Shown here piece by piece: positions 1 to 9,530 of a stretch of 64,000 nt of DNA. The stretch comes from Snodgrassella sp. CFCC 13594 (GTDB lineage Bacteria; Pseudomonadota; Gammaproteobacteria; Burkholderiales; Neisseriaceae): the NCBI RefSeq assembly GCF_001590725.1, contig NZ_LQXR01000002.1, positions 62,001 through 126,000 on the forward strand, given 5' to 3'. The position numbers were made by a program, and so were the translations under genes. Under the pieces are notes generated by a model. That model ran no database searches, was not told the DNA's origin, and saw nothing but the letters and a program-made list of their open reading frames with translations. Every line of letters begins with the position of its first letter. Position 1 is the first letter of the stretch.

Positions 1-2
1 CG

Positions 3-1412
3 GTTGGCGGCTTTATTTTGCCCCCATTGATTGTGATGACCTACGGTTCCGCCACCAATGGTATGCTCGCGTCCATCAAACAGTTTATTGCTTATTTAAC
101 ACTGCTTGAAGCTGGCATTGGTGCCGCCAGCATTGTGGCACTGTATCAGGCATTGGCCAAACAAGACCGTCCATTACGCAACCGGATTCTGGCTGCTACC
201 CACCATTTTTATCGAATTTCAGGCAGCCTGTTTGCTGTGGGTTTATTGATTCTGGCTGCACTCTTTGCTTGGCTGACCCACGCCGAACTAAGTCCACAGC
301 TGACTTTTTGGATGGTGCTGGTGATGGGCTCAGTCAACATCCTCGATTTCTTTTTTTTTGGTACCTATCGCGCACTCTTAACCGCAGATCAGAAAACCTA
401 TGTCATTTCTGCGGTGCAGGCAGCCGCCATCGTATTGAATGTGGCGGTGTCTTATATCCTGATTAAATCAGGATATTCCATTTTGGTGGTGCAGATTGCC
501 TCATCCGCTATACTGATTAGTAAATTTGCGATTTTCAGTGCATATGTGCGCCACCATTACACCAACCTCCACCTCCATTATGAACCGGCCCATGCGTTTA
601 AATTGGAGCAAACCTGGGATGCACTCACGCATCAATTGTGCGCCTTGGTGATTTTCAGCTCACCCCTGGTATTGATCACGATTTTTTTGTCGCTCAAAGA
701 CGCCAGCATTTATGCCATTTATGCCTTGGTGTTTGCCGCCATCAAACTGGCCTTACAATCCTTATCGCAAGGTATGCAAGCGGTTTTTGGCCACACCCTC
801 AACACCGATGCAGATTTAGCACGCTATCATTTTTGGCGCTATGAACGCGCGTTTGTGTGTTTTTTGGGCTGGACTTACGCCTGCACCGCTTTGCTGTTCA
901 TGCCTTTTATTACCCTCTATACGCAACACATGCACGATGCCGATTACCACCAACCGCTCTTGGCCATGTTGTTTTTGCTGGTGGGCGTAGTGGAAAATAT
1001 CCGCATTCCCAGCGTCACCATGATTATGGCCGCTGGGCGCTATAAGGCGACCAGGCCGCAAGCACTGCTGGAGGCAACGCTCAATTTGGTGTGCGCCATT
1101 GCGTTTATCCAATGGTGGGGTTTGCCAGGCTTATTGCTCGGTGCGTTGTTATCATTTTTGTACCGCAGCAATGAGATGCTGCACTACAATGCCAAATATA
1201 TTTTGCATTTACCCCTTTGGCGCTCATATGCACTGGCAGGCATGGTGATTGGGGTATTGGCAGCCTGTGTGTGGCTGGCTAGGCCACTGGTCAACCAATT
1301 CGCTGTACCTGATTTCGTACATTGGGTGGCCTTGGGTGCCATCACCGCCACCTGTTTGGCCCTCCCATTTGTCTTCATTTTTTGGTTTACTTCACGCTGG
1401 CGTACCGCATGA
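3..1412 (+). CDS. Polysaccharide flippase, Wzx/PST type (5' end outside window)
   Basis: The reading frame is open to the window edge, so the N-terminus is missing; about 469 residues are visible. The protein is almost entirely hydrophobic, with about a dozen membrane segments separated by short basic loops, and it ends in a short Arg-containing tail. This is the pattern of polysaccharide transporter/MOP-superfamily flippases, which move undecaprenyl-linked oligosaccharide repeat units across the inner membrane. Family membership is inferred from topology and from position: it heads a run of glycosyltransferase genes. The stop codon overlaps the start of the next gene (ATGA), which suggests translational coupling in one operon. 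An O-antigen ligase or polymerase would also be polytopic, but the evenly spaced helices and length fit a flippase better. Confidence 0.75.
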   Translation, partial: VGGFILPPLIVMTYGSATNGMLASIKQFIAYLTLLEAGIGAASIVALYQALAKQDRPLRNRILAATHHFYRISGSLFAVGLLILAALFAWLTHAELSPQLTFWMVLVMGSVNILDFFFFGTYRALLTADQKTYVISAVQAAAIVLNVAVSYILIKSGYSILVVQIASSAILISKFAIFSAYVRHHYTNLHLHYEPAHAFKLEQTWDALTHQLCALVIFSSPLVLITIFLSLKDASIYAIYALVFAAIKLALQSLSQGMQAVFGHTLNTDADLARYHFWRYERAFVCFLGWTYACTALLFMPFITLYTQHMHDADYHQPLLAMLFLLVGVVENIRIPSVTMIMAAGRYKATRPQALLEATLNLVCAIAFIQWWGLPGLLLGALLSFLYRSNEMLHYNAKYILHLPLWRSYALAGMVIGVLAACVWLARPLVNQFAVPDFVHWVALGAITATCLALPFVFIFWFTSRWRTA

Positions 1413-2167
1413 TTCCCAAACGCATCCATTATTGTTGGTTCGGCCCCAACCCGTTACCCATTGAGACTCAACGCTATATTGAAAGCTGGCGCCGAATACT
1501 GCCAGACTATGAATTAAAACTGTGGAACGAGGACAATTTCGACATCAATGACCATGCCTATGCCAAAGCGGCCTACGCTGCAGAAAAGTATGCTTTTGTA
1601 GCTGATGTATGCCGTATTCAAGCGCTGTGTATGGAAGGCGGTTTATATCTGGACACGGACGTGCAGGTATTGCATTCTTTCGATGCATTGTTGAATCAGT
1701 GCTGTTTTACCGGCTTTGAGCAAGGTTTCAATCCATATACCCGAGAAATCACCTGCAACCCCCAAGCTGGGGTGATGGGTTGTGAAGCCGGAAATGGGTT
1801 TATGCAAGCGGTAGCACAGCGCTACCAAAACCTGACCTTCGATCCACGCCAATTGGTGACCATCAATGTGGTTTTCAGGCAGCTTTATGAAGAATATGGC
1901 ATTCGCTTCGACAACACGCTACAAACCATTCCTAATGTATTGACGGTATACCCCAGCGATTATTTTATGGCCAAAAACGCCTACACGCACGAACTCAACA
2001 TCACGCCTCATACAGTGTGTATCCACCACTACGATGGCACTTGGCTCGCTGATGGCAAGCACAAAAATGCAGCCAAGCGCCGGCTGTTGGCACTGTTGCG
2101 GAATGGATTGGGCGCTAGGCGCAGTCAACAACTCATCACTTGGCTCAAACGCCACCGACGCCCATGA
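1409..2167 (+). CDS. GT32-like glycosyltransferase (DXD sugar-binding motif)
   Basis: 252 residues from the ATG that overlaps the upstream stop; the longer open frame upstream is only the shadow of the flippase gene. The N-terminus MIPKRIHYCWFG is the typical opening of the Gly_transf_sug (GT32/OCH1-like) family. LYLDTDVQ, with the DXD motif at about residues 82-84, is the metal/nucleotide-sugar site. No signal peptide is seen, so it should act on the cytoplasmic face of the inner membrane and add a sugar (often Gal or Man type in this family) to the growing repeat unit. The actual sugar cannot be read from sequence. Its end overlaps the next start (ATGA). Confidence 0.82.
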   Translation: MIPKRIHYCWFGPNPLPIETQRYIESWRRILPDYELKLWNEDNFDINDHAYAKAAYAAEKYAFVADVCRIQALCMEGGLYLDTDVQVLHSFDALLNQCCFTGFEQGFNPYTREITCNPQAGVMGCEAGNGFMQAVAQRYQNLTFDPRQLVTINVVFRQLYEEYGIRFDNTLQTIPNVLTVYPSDYFMAKNAYTHELNITPHTVCIHHYDGTWLADGKHKNAAKRRLLALLRNGLGARRSQQLITWLKRHRRP

Positions 2168-3225
2168 CCCCCACTACTAATCCCATTGATTTTGTCTTAC
2201 CGTGGGTAGATGGTAATGACGCAGCCTGGATAGCCCAAAAAAACCATTATTTGGGTCAACACCAAGGTCTTGCCGACGCCACCAGCAGCAACCGTTATCA
2301 AGATTTGGGGACGCTGCGCTATGTTTTGCGCTCGATTGAGCAACACTGCCCGTGGTATCGCCAAATTTATTTGATCACTGCCGGACATTACCCGCAGTGG
2401 CTGAATATCCATCACCCCAAAATCCGCCTGGTAACTCATCAGGAATTATTCATCCAACCGCAAAATCTACCTGTATTCAATTCATCCGCCATTGAAATGA
2501 ATTTGGTTAACCTGCCGGATTTGAGCGAAACCTTTGTTTATCTCAATGACGATACGGTATTTTTACGCCCCATTCCCTCGCAACGCTTGTTCCAAAACGG
2601 GCTCCCAGTGGATTTTTTGTGTCACGGCTGGCTCAAACGAAACCGATTATTTCAGCGATTACGCGGTGCCAATAGCTGGGTAAATGCCCTCAATAACAAC
2701 ATCCGATTGATCAATCGCGTACATCGACCCAGCGATCTGGCCGATCGCTTTTTGTTTGCCCCCAGCTATGAACTGCGCAACAAAGCCAGCAATGCTTTGC
2801 TAAAGTATTTGTATCACCATTATTTTTGGTTTGAGCACTGGCATCTACCTCAGCCTTACACTCGCACCACACTGCAACAAGTTTACGCACACTTTCAATC
2901 TGAAATTCTGGCCTGTACCCGCAACCGCTTTCGGGCCGACAATGATTTAACGGTGTATTTGAATCGGTATTGGCATTTGGCCAGCGGCCAATTTGTCCCG
3001 GAAAAACACCACGATGGCTTTGTGCGTAACATCGCCAATCTGCACCAACTAGAAAAAGCCATTCATTATCTGGACCATCATCCGGAATATCGTTTTGTGT
3101 GTCTCAATGACACCTTTCAGGCAACCTCATCAGCAGAATACGATGCCTTCAAGCATGCACAAAATGCCTTTTTTGAGCGCCATTTGCCCCAGCCTGCGGA
3201 TTTTGAGCACAAAAACCGTACCTAG
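2164..3225 (+). CDS. Stealth-family sugar-1-phosphate transferase (capsule type)
   Basis: 353 residues from the ATG overlapping the previous stop; a TTG eight codons earlier is less likely. Stealth conserved regions can be seen: CR1 IDFVLPWVDGNDAAW near residues 8-22, CR2 with FNSSAIEMNL (about 105-114) and YLNDDTVF (about 126-133), a CR3-like RADNDLTVYLNRYW, and a short CR4-like FVCLNDTF near the C-terminus. Known Stealth enzymes (meningococcal capsule polymerases, human GNPTAB) transfer hexose-1-phosphate to make phosphodiester-linked polymers. By inference, this locus makes a phosphosugar-containing surface polymer. An 83-bp gap follows; it contains GATAAT, a possible weak internal promoter. 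Confidence 0.85.
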   Translation: MTPTTNPIDFVLPWVDGNDAAWIAQKNHYLGQHQGLADATSSNRYQDLGTLRYVLRSIEQHCPWYRQIYLITAGHYPQWLNIHHPKIRLVTHQELFIQPQNLPVFNSSAIEMNLVNLPDLSETFVYLNDDTVFLRPIPSQRLFQNGLPVDFLCHGWLKRNRLFQRLRGANSWVNALNNNIRLINRVHRPSDLADRFLFAPSYELRNKASNALLKYLYHHYFWFEHWHLPQPYTRTTLQQVYAHFQSEILACTRNRFRADNDLTVYLNRYWHLASGQFVPEKHHDGFVRNIANLHQLEKAIHYLDHHPEYRFVCLNDTFQATSSAEYDAFKHAQNAFFERHLPQPADFEHKNRT

Positions 3226-3308
3226 CATCCCCATGAGGTACACAAGCACAAGCCCACAAGCTATGGGATAATACGCAATTGCATTGCTTTGGTACGCGCT
3301 GAAAAGCC

Positions 3309-4145
3309 ATGACCCCACCACTTTTCTCTATTTTGATGTCACTTTACGCCAAGGAGCAGCCTGCCTATCTCGACAGCTGTTTGGCCAGTTTGTGTGCGCA
3401 AACCTTGCCCGCCGATGACATCGTATTGGTTTTGGATGGGCCCATCGGCGACGAATTGCAAGCCATTATTCGCAGGTATCAGGCGCGCTTACCTCTGCAC
3501 CTTGTGCCGCTGCCAAAGAATGAAGGACTGGGGCGAGCCCTAAACGCAGGCCTGATGCAATGCCAACATGAATGGATATTGCGCATGGATACCGATGATG
3601 TGTGCCAACCCAATCGCTGTGCGCAACAAATGGCCTATATTCAGGCCCATCCAGAAGTGGTGCTGTTCAGTGGTCAAGTGGCTGAGTTTAACCATGATCC
3701 GCACGTCTTGAGTGCCATTAAATCCGTCCCCACCGAGCATCAAGCCATTGTATGCTACGCGCAAAAACGCAATCCATTTAACCACATGGCCATGGCTTAT
3801 CGGAAAAGTGCCGTATTGGCTGTGGGCGGCTACCAGCACCACCTCGGTATGGAGGACTATAATTTATGGCTGCGTTTGTTGGCTGCAGGTCACCACAGCC
3901 ACAACCTCCCTGATGTGTTGGTACACGTTCGAGCAGGACACAACATGCATGCCCGTCGCCGCGGTCTGGGTTACATCCACAGCGAATGGCAACTCCTGCA
4001 ACTCAAACGCCAATTGCGGTTTCAGGCAGCTTTACCCGCTTATGTGTATTTTTTATTGCGCAGTGCCAGCCGTTTATTACCCACGGTGGCCTTGAGCACT
4101 TTGTATCGCTTTTTACGCCATTCGCCAACCCATAGCACATCATGA
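3309..4145 (+). CDS. GT2-family glycosyltransferase
   Basis: 278 residues. It has a GT-A fold start (FSILMSLYAKEQPAYL), a nucleotide-binding VLDGP, the DXD-type RMDTDD at about residues 93-97, and the later GMEDYNLWLRL that carries the family's ED acceptor/base motif. It resembles AmsE/WcaA-type exopolysaccharide glycosyltransferases. The C-terminal 50 residues are basic and hydrophobic, consistent with peripheral membrane association. Its stop overlaps the next ATG (ATGA), so it is probably co-translated with the initiating transferase. The sugar and linkage are unknown. Confidence 0.85.
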   Translation: MTPPLFSILMSLYAKEQPAYLDSCLASLCAQTLPADDIVLVLDGPIGDELQAIIRRYQARLPLHLVPLPKNEGLGRALNAGLMQCQHEWILRMDTDDVCQPNRCAQQMAYIQAHPEVVLFSGQVAEFNHDPHVLSAIKSVPTEHQAIVCYAQKRNPFNHMAMAYRKSAVLAVGGYQHHLGMEDYNLWLRLLAAGHHSHNLPDVLVHVRAGHNMHARRRGLGYIHSEWQLLQLKRQLRFQAALPAYVYFLLRSASRLLPTVALSTLYRFLRHSPTHSTS

Positions 4146-5379
4146 GAAATCTACTGTCTTTCAAAACCCGTTTGTTTTTCGGCACTTTGCTGGTGATGAG
4201 TGTCCCCATGGCCATCATGCAGCCCATCAAAGGCTTTTACCAAGGCAAAGAAGCCTTTATTGTGTGCATTTTCTTGTCGGGTATTGCCCATTTTTTCAAC
4301 ACCCAATCGCTTTATGTATTCAGCAATTTCCCAGGGCGGAAATCGGCAATCATGGCGCTGCCCCATACCTTTTTTTGGTTTTTTGGGACATGGATGACGG
4401 TGAAGTTTTTCAATTTGCCTTATACCGTATGGTTTTTATTCATGGCAGGCTGTTTGTCGCTGTTGCTGTCGATGGCAGACATACATTACCGCAATGTATT
4501 CACCAAAACTTATGCCTACTTGCCTTTTGGACGGGCTCACGATGCGCAGACGTTGCCCCACGTCACTTGGGTTTCGCTCAACGCGCCAGTGCTTCCTGGA
4601 TCCCCAGCCATCCACGGCATTGTGGCCGATTTGCACGATCCACACCTCACCGGCCCTTGGCAACAGTTTTTGGCACAACAAACATTGGCGGGCATGCCCG
4701 TGTATAACATTCGCCAAGTGGAAGAGTTTCTCACCGGCCGAGTGCGGATTCAGCACTTGTATGAGAACGACTTGGGCTCCTTATTGCCCTCGCCAATTTA
4801 TGTGCGGATTAAACGTATTTTGGACGTGTTGCTGATCGTGCTTTCCGCACCCCTAACCTTGCCCGTCATGCTCATCACGGCACTGGCTGTGCGCTTAGAG
4901 AGCGCAGGCCCCGTGCTGTTTTGTCAAAACAGAGTAGGGCAAGGCGGGCGCGAATTTCGCATTTATAAATTCCGCAGCATGTGCACCAACTCGGAAGAGC
5001 AAGGCGCGCAAATGGCCCAAGTAGGGGATGCCCGCATTACCCGTATTGGCCGCTTCATCCGCAAAACCCGCATCGACGAATTACCGCAATTCTGGAATAT
5101 TTTAAAAGGCGATATGAGTCTGATCGGCCCTCGCCCAGAGCAAAAAGTTTTTGTTGATCAGTTTGAACAACAAATTCCGTTTTACAATTATCGCCATATC
5201 GTAAAACCGGGTATATCTGCTGGGCGCAAGTCACACAAGGTTATGCTGCCGACGCCGAAGAAACCCAAGTCAAAATTGAACATGATTTCTATTACATTAA
5301 ACATTTTTCGTTTTCATTGGATTTGTTGATTTTCTTTAAAACATTGAAAACCATGCTGACGGGATTTGGTGCCCGTTGA
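4142..5379 (+). CDS. Initiating undecaprenyl-phosphate sugar-1-phosphate transferase (WbaP/PglC-like), frameshifted
   Basis: The N-terminal ~110 residues hold four membrane segments. A soluble stretch follows, then the bacterial sugar-transferase domain: IKRILDVLLIVLSAP membrane hairpin, YKFRSM, and RIDELPQFWNILKGDMS with IGPRP. Such enzymes start repeat-unit synthesis by putting a sugar-1-phosphate on undecaprenyl phosphate. After KPGIS (near 5219) the frame changes. Reading on from TGGGCGCAA in the next frame restores the expected family tail (WAQVTQGYAADAEETQV ... LTGFGAR) and a stop at 5377-5379. One G is therefore missing from an expected GGC. As written, the protein ends with an unrelated tail at 5329. 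This is probably a sequence error, though a real null allele cannot be excluded. Confidence 0.82.
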
Positions 5380-5380
5380 T

Positions 5381-5418
5381 TTCAAGCAGCCTCGTGCCGA
5401 ACGTTCAGGCTGCCTGAA
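5381..5418 (+). terminator. DUS inverted pair between the sugar transferase and galE
   Basis: TTCAAGCAGCCT (one mismatch) and an exact AGGCTGCCTGAA at 5407-5418 form a 12-bp stem with a 14-nt loop directly after the restored stop codon. Inverted DUS pairs commonly act as intrinsic terminators in Neisseriaceae. No long T-run follows, so termination may be weak. Confidence 0.55.
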
Positions 5419-5444
5419 ACCCTATTGAATAAAAAGGATACACA

Positions 5445-6460
5445 ATGGCTGTTTTGGTTACCGGAGGTGCCGGTTTCATTGGCTCGCATACAGTGGTGCA
5501 ATTGTTACAGGCCAACCATGAGGTGGTGATTTTGGATAATTTATGCAATGCCTCACCAGAAGTATTGCAACGCATCCAACATATTACTGGGCAAACCCCC
5601 ACGTTTTACCAAGGCGACATCCGTGATCGCGCGCTATTGCAACGTATTTTCTCGACTCATGCGATTGAAAATGTGTTGCATTTTGCCGGGCTGAAAGCCG
5701 TGGGCGAAAGTGTGCGCGAACCGATTAAATACTACGACAACAATGTTTCAGGCAGCCTGATATTGGCAGAAGAAATGGCCAAAGCGGGTATTTTCAACAT
5801 TGTGTTCAGCTCTTCTGCCACCGTGTATGGCGACCCAGCCACCGTACCCATCAGTGAGAACATGCCCGTGGGCGGCACCACCAATCCCTACGGAACCTCA
5901 AAATACATGGTGGAGCGTATACTCCAAGACATCCAAGCAGCCGATCCGCGCTGGAGCGTAACCTTGCTGCGCTACTTTAACCCAGTGGGTGCGCACCCTC
6001 TGGTTTGATGGGTGAAGACCCCAATGGCATTCCCAATAACCTATTGCCCTATGTTTGCCAAGTGGCTGTGGGCAAATTGGCCCAGCTGTCGGTGTTTGGC
6101 GACGACTATCCCACCCCCGATGGCACTGGCGTGCGTGACTACATTCATGTTGTGGATTTGGCCGATGGCCATTTATTTGCCATGCGCGCCAAACAAAATG
6201 TCGCTGGGGTGCACATCTATAACTTGGGCACCGGCCAAGGATATTCTGTATTGGATATAGTCAAAGCGTTTGAAGCCGCTTCCGGTCAGAAAATTGCCTA
6301 CCAAATCAGTCCTCGCCGCGCAGGTGACATTGCCGCTTGTTATGCCAACCCGCAAAAGGCGGCGGCCGAGTTAGGCTGGCGGGCGCAACGCGATTTACCC
6401 ACCATGATGGCAGACGCTTGGCGGTGGCAACATCAGAACCCACAAGGCTACTGTGCTTAA
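5445..6460 (+). CDS. galE: UDP-glucose 4-epimerase, frameshifted
   Basis: Interconverts UDP-glucose and UDP-galactose to supply the polysaccharide locus. The N-terminal Rossmann motif [10 protein letters not shown], the SSSATVYG segment and the catalytic YGTSK (Y-x-x-x-K) are in the first part (5445-6008). The second part begins [16 protein letters not shown] and continues to [11 protein letters not shown]. The two parts join as [18 protein letters not shown] if one base is restored near 5997-5999. The combined length of about 338 residues is normal for GalE. A DUS at 5747-5758 lies within the coding sequence and encodes SGSL. Both halves are otherwise fully conserved, so a sequencing error is more likely than decay. 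Confidence 0.9.
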
Positions 6461-6487
6461 TCCATGGTTTCATCGCGCCCAATGACC

Positions 6488-6520
6488 AAACCCGCTGTTT
6501 CAGGCAGCGGGTTTGGCTTT
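6488..6520 (+). terminator. Intrinsic terminator after galE
   Basis: AAACCCGCTG (6488-6497) pairs with CAGCGGGTTT (6505-6514) across a 7-nt loop containing part of a DUS, followed by GGCTTTT. Confidence 0.7.
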
Positions 6521-6664
6521 TCGGTTTTGAGTATTTGATGCAATAGACGTTTGCTAATCGATACGCGCACTCCTGTGAGAAAGCAATTGCGATTGACACA
6601 ATAAAAGTCGATTTAAATCAAGCGATTTACTTATGGGGAAAGCAGATCGTGAGGTGCATTATAC

Positions 6665-6683
6665 AATAATGATAATTATTATC
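6665..6683. promoter_or_regulatory. Strong Fur-box-like sequence
   Basis: AATAATGATAATTATTATC matches 17 of 19 positions of the classical Fur consensus GATAATGATAATCATTATC. It sits in the ~400-bp space between galE and tldD, about 120 bp before a TATAAT at 6804-6809. The target gene is unclear, because no obvious iron gene adjoins it. Confidence 0.55.
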
Positions 6684-6858
6684 AATAGCAATATTTCAAT
6701 TTAATCCATTCCCCAAGCACTTTTACACTCGAGAGCGACACTCAGTCATAACAAAGCCGATTTGTTTTTGGTCAGTAAAAACACATGCCTTGCTTGATTT
6801 CGGTATAATTTGCTTCATATTTCTGTCATCTCCCCATTAGCCCTTGCTTCAGGCCGCC

Positions 6859-8315
6859 ATGTCGACACACACGCAAACGCACCCCACCTCGCTGGTTGAG
6901 CAGCAACTGCTGCACAGCAACCAATTGGCCACGCCAGATTTTTCTCAGGCCTTGTCGATCATCGGCCAACATCATGTCGATTATGCCGACATCTACTGCC
7001 AGCGTACTGCCTATGAAAGCTGGCATCTGGAAGAAAGCATGGTGAAATCGGGGAGTTTTCAAATCGAGCAAGGTGTAGGCGTGCGGGCTGTCAGTGGTGA
7101 AAAAACGGCTTTTGCCTATGCCGACAATCTGGATGCCAAAGCTTGGTGGATGCTGCACAAGCAGTGCGTGCCATTGGCCAAGCGGGCCAGCATCAGCACA
7201 TCGGCTTGAATTTACCGACACCAAGGCCCTTGCTGTATGCCAGTGAAAACCCCATGGCCAGCTTGGATGCGGCAGCCAAAGTAGCGTTGTTACAAAAAGT
7301 TGAGGAGCTGGCCAAGGCCGCCGACCCACGCATTGTCCAAGTAATGGCAGGGTTGGTGTGCGAACACGATTTAATCTACTTGGCACGTTTGGATGGCCGC
7401 ATGCATACTGATGTGCGCCCATTGGTACGTTTATCGGTCACCGTCATCGCCAAGCAAGGTGAACGCCGTGAACAAGGCAGCGCCGGCGGCGGTGGTCGTT
7501 TTGACTTGGCCTATTTTGATGAGTCCCAAATTAAACGTTATACCGATGCCGCCGTGGCGCAAGCACTCACCAACCTAGAGGCTCGCCCAGCACCTGCGGG
7601 CGCAATGACCGTGGTATTGGGTAATGGCTGGCCCGGCGTTCTCTTACATGAAGCCGTGGGTCATGGGTTGGAAGGCGATTTTAACCGTAAAGGTACCAGT
7701 GCTTTTGCTGGGCTAGTGGGCCAACGCGTAGCAGCCAAAGGCGTCACTGTAGTCGATCAAGGCGACATTGCTCAACGCCGTGGCTCGCTGAATATCGATG
7801 ACGAAGGGAATGCCACCAGCCGAACTGTACTCATTGAAGATGGGATTCTCAAAGGGTATTTGCAAGATGAAACCAATGCCCGCCTAATGGGTTCAACGCC
7901 CACTGGTAATGGCCGCCGCGAAAGCTATGCTTCTGCACCCATGCCACGCATGACCAATACCTTCATGGAAAATGGCGCCATGAATCCCGAAGAAATCATT
8001 GCCTCAGTAGACAAAGGCATTTATGCCGTGAATTTCGGCGGCGGCCAAGTGGACATCACCAGCGGCAAATTTGTGTTTAGCGCTTCAGAAGCCTGGTGGG
8101 TTGAAAATGGCAAATTACAATATCCGGTTAAGGGTGCCACTATTGTTGGCAATGGTCCTGATGTGCTCAAACATGTCAGCATGATCGGCAATGACATGGC
8201 ACTCGACAGCGGCGTGGGGGTGTGTGGGAAAGAAGGGCAAAGTGTGCCTGTGGGCGTGGGCCAACCTACATTGCGCATTGATGCCGGTTTAACGGTGGGC
8301 GGCAGTCAGGCATAA
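6859..8315 (+). CDS. tldD: TldD metalloprotease subunit, frameshifted
   Basis: Subunit of the TldD/TldE zinc protease that processes peptides such as microcin B17 and CcdA in E. coli. The frame from ATG 6859 runs to FAYADNLDAKA. The rest lies in another frame (7143 onward) starting LVDAAQAVRAIGQAG; restoring one base near 7144 joins them. The second part has the catalytic HEAVGHGLEGD (HExxxH) zinc motif and the conserved C-terminal glycine-rich barrel (FGGGQVDITSGKFVFS). The total of about 485 residues is close to E. coli TldD. TATAAT at 6804-6809 may be the -10 element; no clear Shine-Dalgarno (SD) site is seen. The partner tldE/pmbA is not in the window. Confidence 0.9.
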
Positions 8316-8324
8316 AAAGTCAAT

Positions 8325-8336
8325 AGGCTGCCTGAA
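8325..8336 (+). repeat. DNA uptake sequence (single copy) after tldD
   Basis: Exact AGGCTGCCTGAA ten bases after the tldD stop. Confidence 0.85.
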
Positions 8337-8523
8337 TATTGACCACACGCAGCCTGCCCAAGTCCGAATAGAACCGGGCATCTGATCTTGTCTCCTCATC
8401 TCGTCGCCGATAAAAGATTTCAAAATCAAGCCAGCACGCCACCCCGATCTTATCTGTACTACAGCCCGCCCATATATGATCCAATTACCGAAAAATAGAC
8501 GGACCACAATGAAAAAATGGTGC

Positions 8524-8676
8524 TTAGCGTGTTTGGCTGGCCGCAGATACCGGCTTCGTATCAAACACCGCCGGGTTTTTCCACTGAGCATAAATCACCA
8601 CAGCCAAACCAAACAGCAACCACACGATAATCATAATGGCAGCACTCATTAGCCAATTTTTGCGGTTTTGATTCAT
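8524..8676 (-). CDS. Small single-pass membrane protein
   Basis: 50 residues from ATG 8676. The start is chosen because GGGAGA lies a few bases upstream; an upstream in-frame start at 8718 has no such site. The layout is a short basic N-terminus (MNQNRKNW), one ~22-residue hydrophobic helix (SAAIMIIVWLLFGLAVVIYA), then a hydrophilic tail rich in Pro, Lys and Ser. I do not recognise the family. It stands alone between tldD (convergent) and bfrA (divergent). Confidence 0.5.
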   Translation of the reverse strand: MNQNRKNWLMSAAIMIIVWLLFGLAVVIYAQWKNPAVFDTKPVSAASQTR

Positions 8677-8927
8677 TATTCTCCCAAACGCCATGACCAT
8701 CGTCTTATTAAAGCCCAATTCATCAAAAAATGTCTACCTTTTGTCCCTGAATCTGCTTTTTTGAGCACAATCAAGTCTTAAATCAGCAGTAAAGTACAAA
8801 TTATTTTGTAAATAATCGTAAATAATTCAAAGGGTTTTTTATAAGTAAAAGCAAGTACAAACCATTCCCATTGTAGCGATTTGTTTTGAATGATATTTTT
8901 TGGCTGAGTCCATAAAAAAATCTGTTT

Positions 8928-8992
8928 ACTGATGATAATTATTTGTATTTTAAATTGATTTTTTTGAATTACAGCGCTGGTCTTGCTAGAAT
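8928..8992 (+). promoter_or_regulatory. bfrA promoter with adjacent Fur-like site
   Basis: A sigma-70-type pair, TTGAAT (8964-8969) and TAGAAT (8987-8992), is separated by 17 bp. Just upstream, 8928-8946 contains TGATAATTATT and matches the Fur consensus at about 12 of 19 positions. Iron control of bfrAB would fit, but the site is weak. Confidence 0.5.
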
Positions 8993-9053
8993 TTCGACAT
9001 GGAATAAATGCGCTGCCAACATTCAGGCAGCCAATAACAACAGGAGCTATGCC

Positions 9054-9518
9054 ATGGAAGGCAAAAAAGTCGTTTTGGATTGCATGAACAAATTGTTAGC
9101 CGGTGAACTGGCCGCACGTGATCAGTATTTCATCCATTCTCGTATGTACGAAGACTGGGGATATAACAAATTGTTTGACCGCATCAACCATGAAATGGCC
9201 GATGAAACCGAACACGCACATCAATTCATTCACCGCATTCTCATGCTAGGCGGTACCCCGGTTGTGGTCCCTGAAGCCATCAATGTGGGTAAAGATGTGG
9301 TGGACATGCTGAAAAAAGATTTGGCCACGGAACTGTCTGTTCGTCAAAATTTGAAAGACGCCATTGCCTTGTGTGAAAAAGAACAAGACTATGTGACCCG
9401 TCTGTTTTTGGTTGACCAATTAAAAGACACCGAAGAAGACCATGCCCATTGGTTAGAACAACAGCTCAAACAAATTGAAATCATCGGCCTGCAAAATTAT
9501 TTGCAAAGCCAGCTGTAA
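9054..9518 (+). CDS. bfrA: Bacterioferritin subunit A (ferroxidase-competent, lacks haem Met)
   Basis: 154 residues from ATG 9054, with AGGAG seven bases upstream; a longer upstream frame has no such signal. It forms part of the 24-mer iron store. Compared with E. coli Bfr, the dinuclear ferroxidase ligands are present: E18 (LAGELAAR), E51/H54 (DETEH), E94 (ATELS) and an ExxH at EEDH. The haem-ligand position 52 is Thr rather than Met. It is followed 12 bp later by bfrB, whose substitutions are complementary, as in the two-subunit ferritin of Neisseria gonorrhoeae. Confidence 0.93.
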   Translation: MEGKKVVLDCMNKLLAGELAARDQYFIHSRMYEDWGYNKLFDRINHEMADETEHAHQFIHRILMLGGTPVVVPEAINVGKDVVDMLKKDLATELSVRQNLKDAIALCEKEQDYVTRLFLVDQLKDTEEDHAHWLEQQLKQIEIIGLQNYLQSQL

Positions 9519-9530
9519 AAGGAAGCAGTC

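Noticed and set aside
6306..6599. 97-codon minus-strand frame near the galE end
   Set aside because: Runs through the galE 3' end and its terminator; composition unlike a gene.
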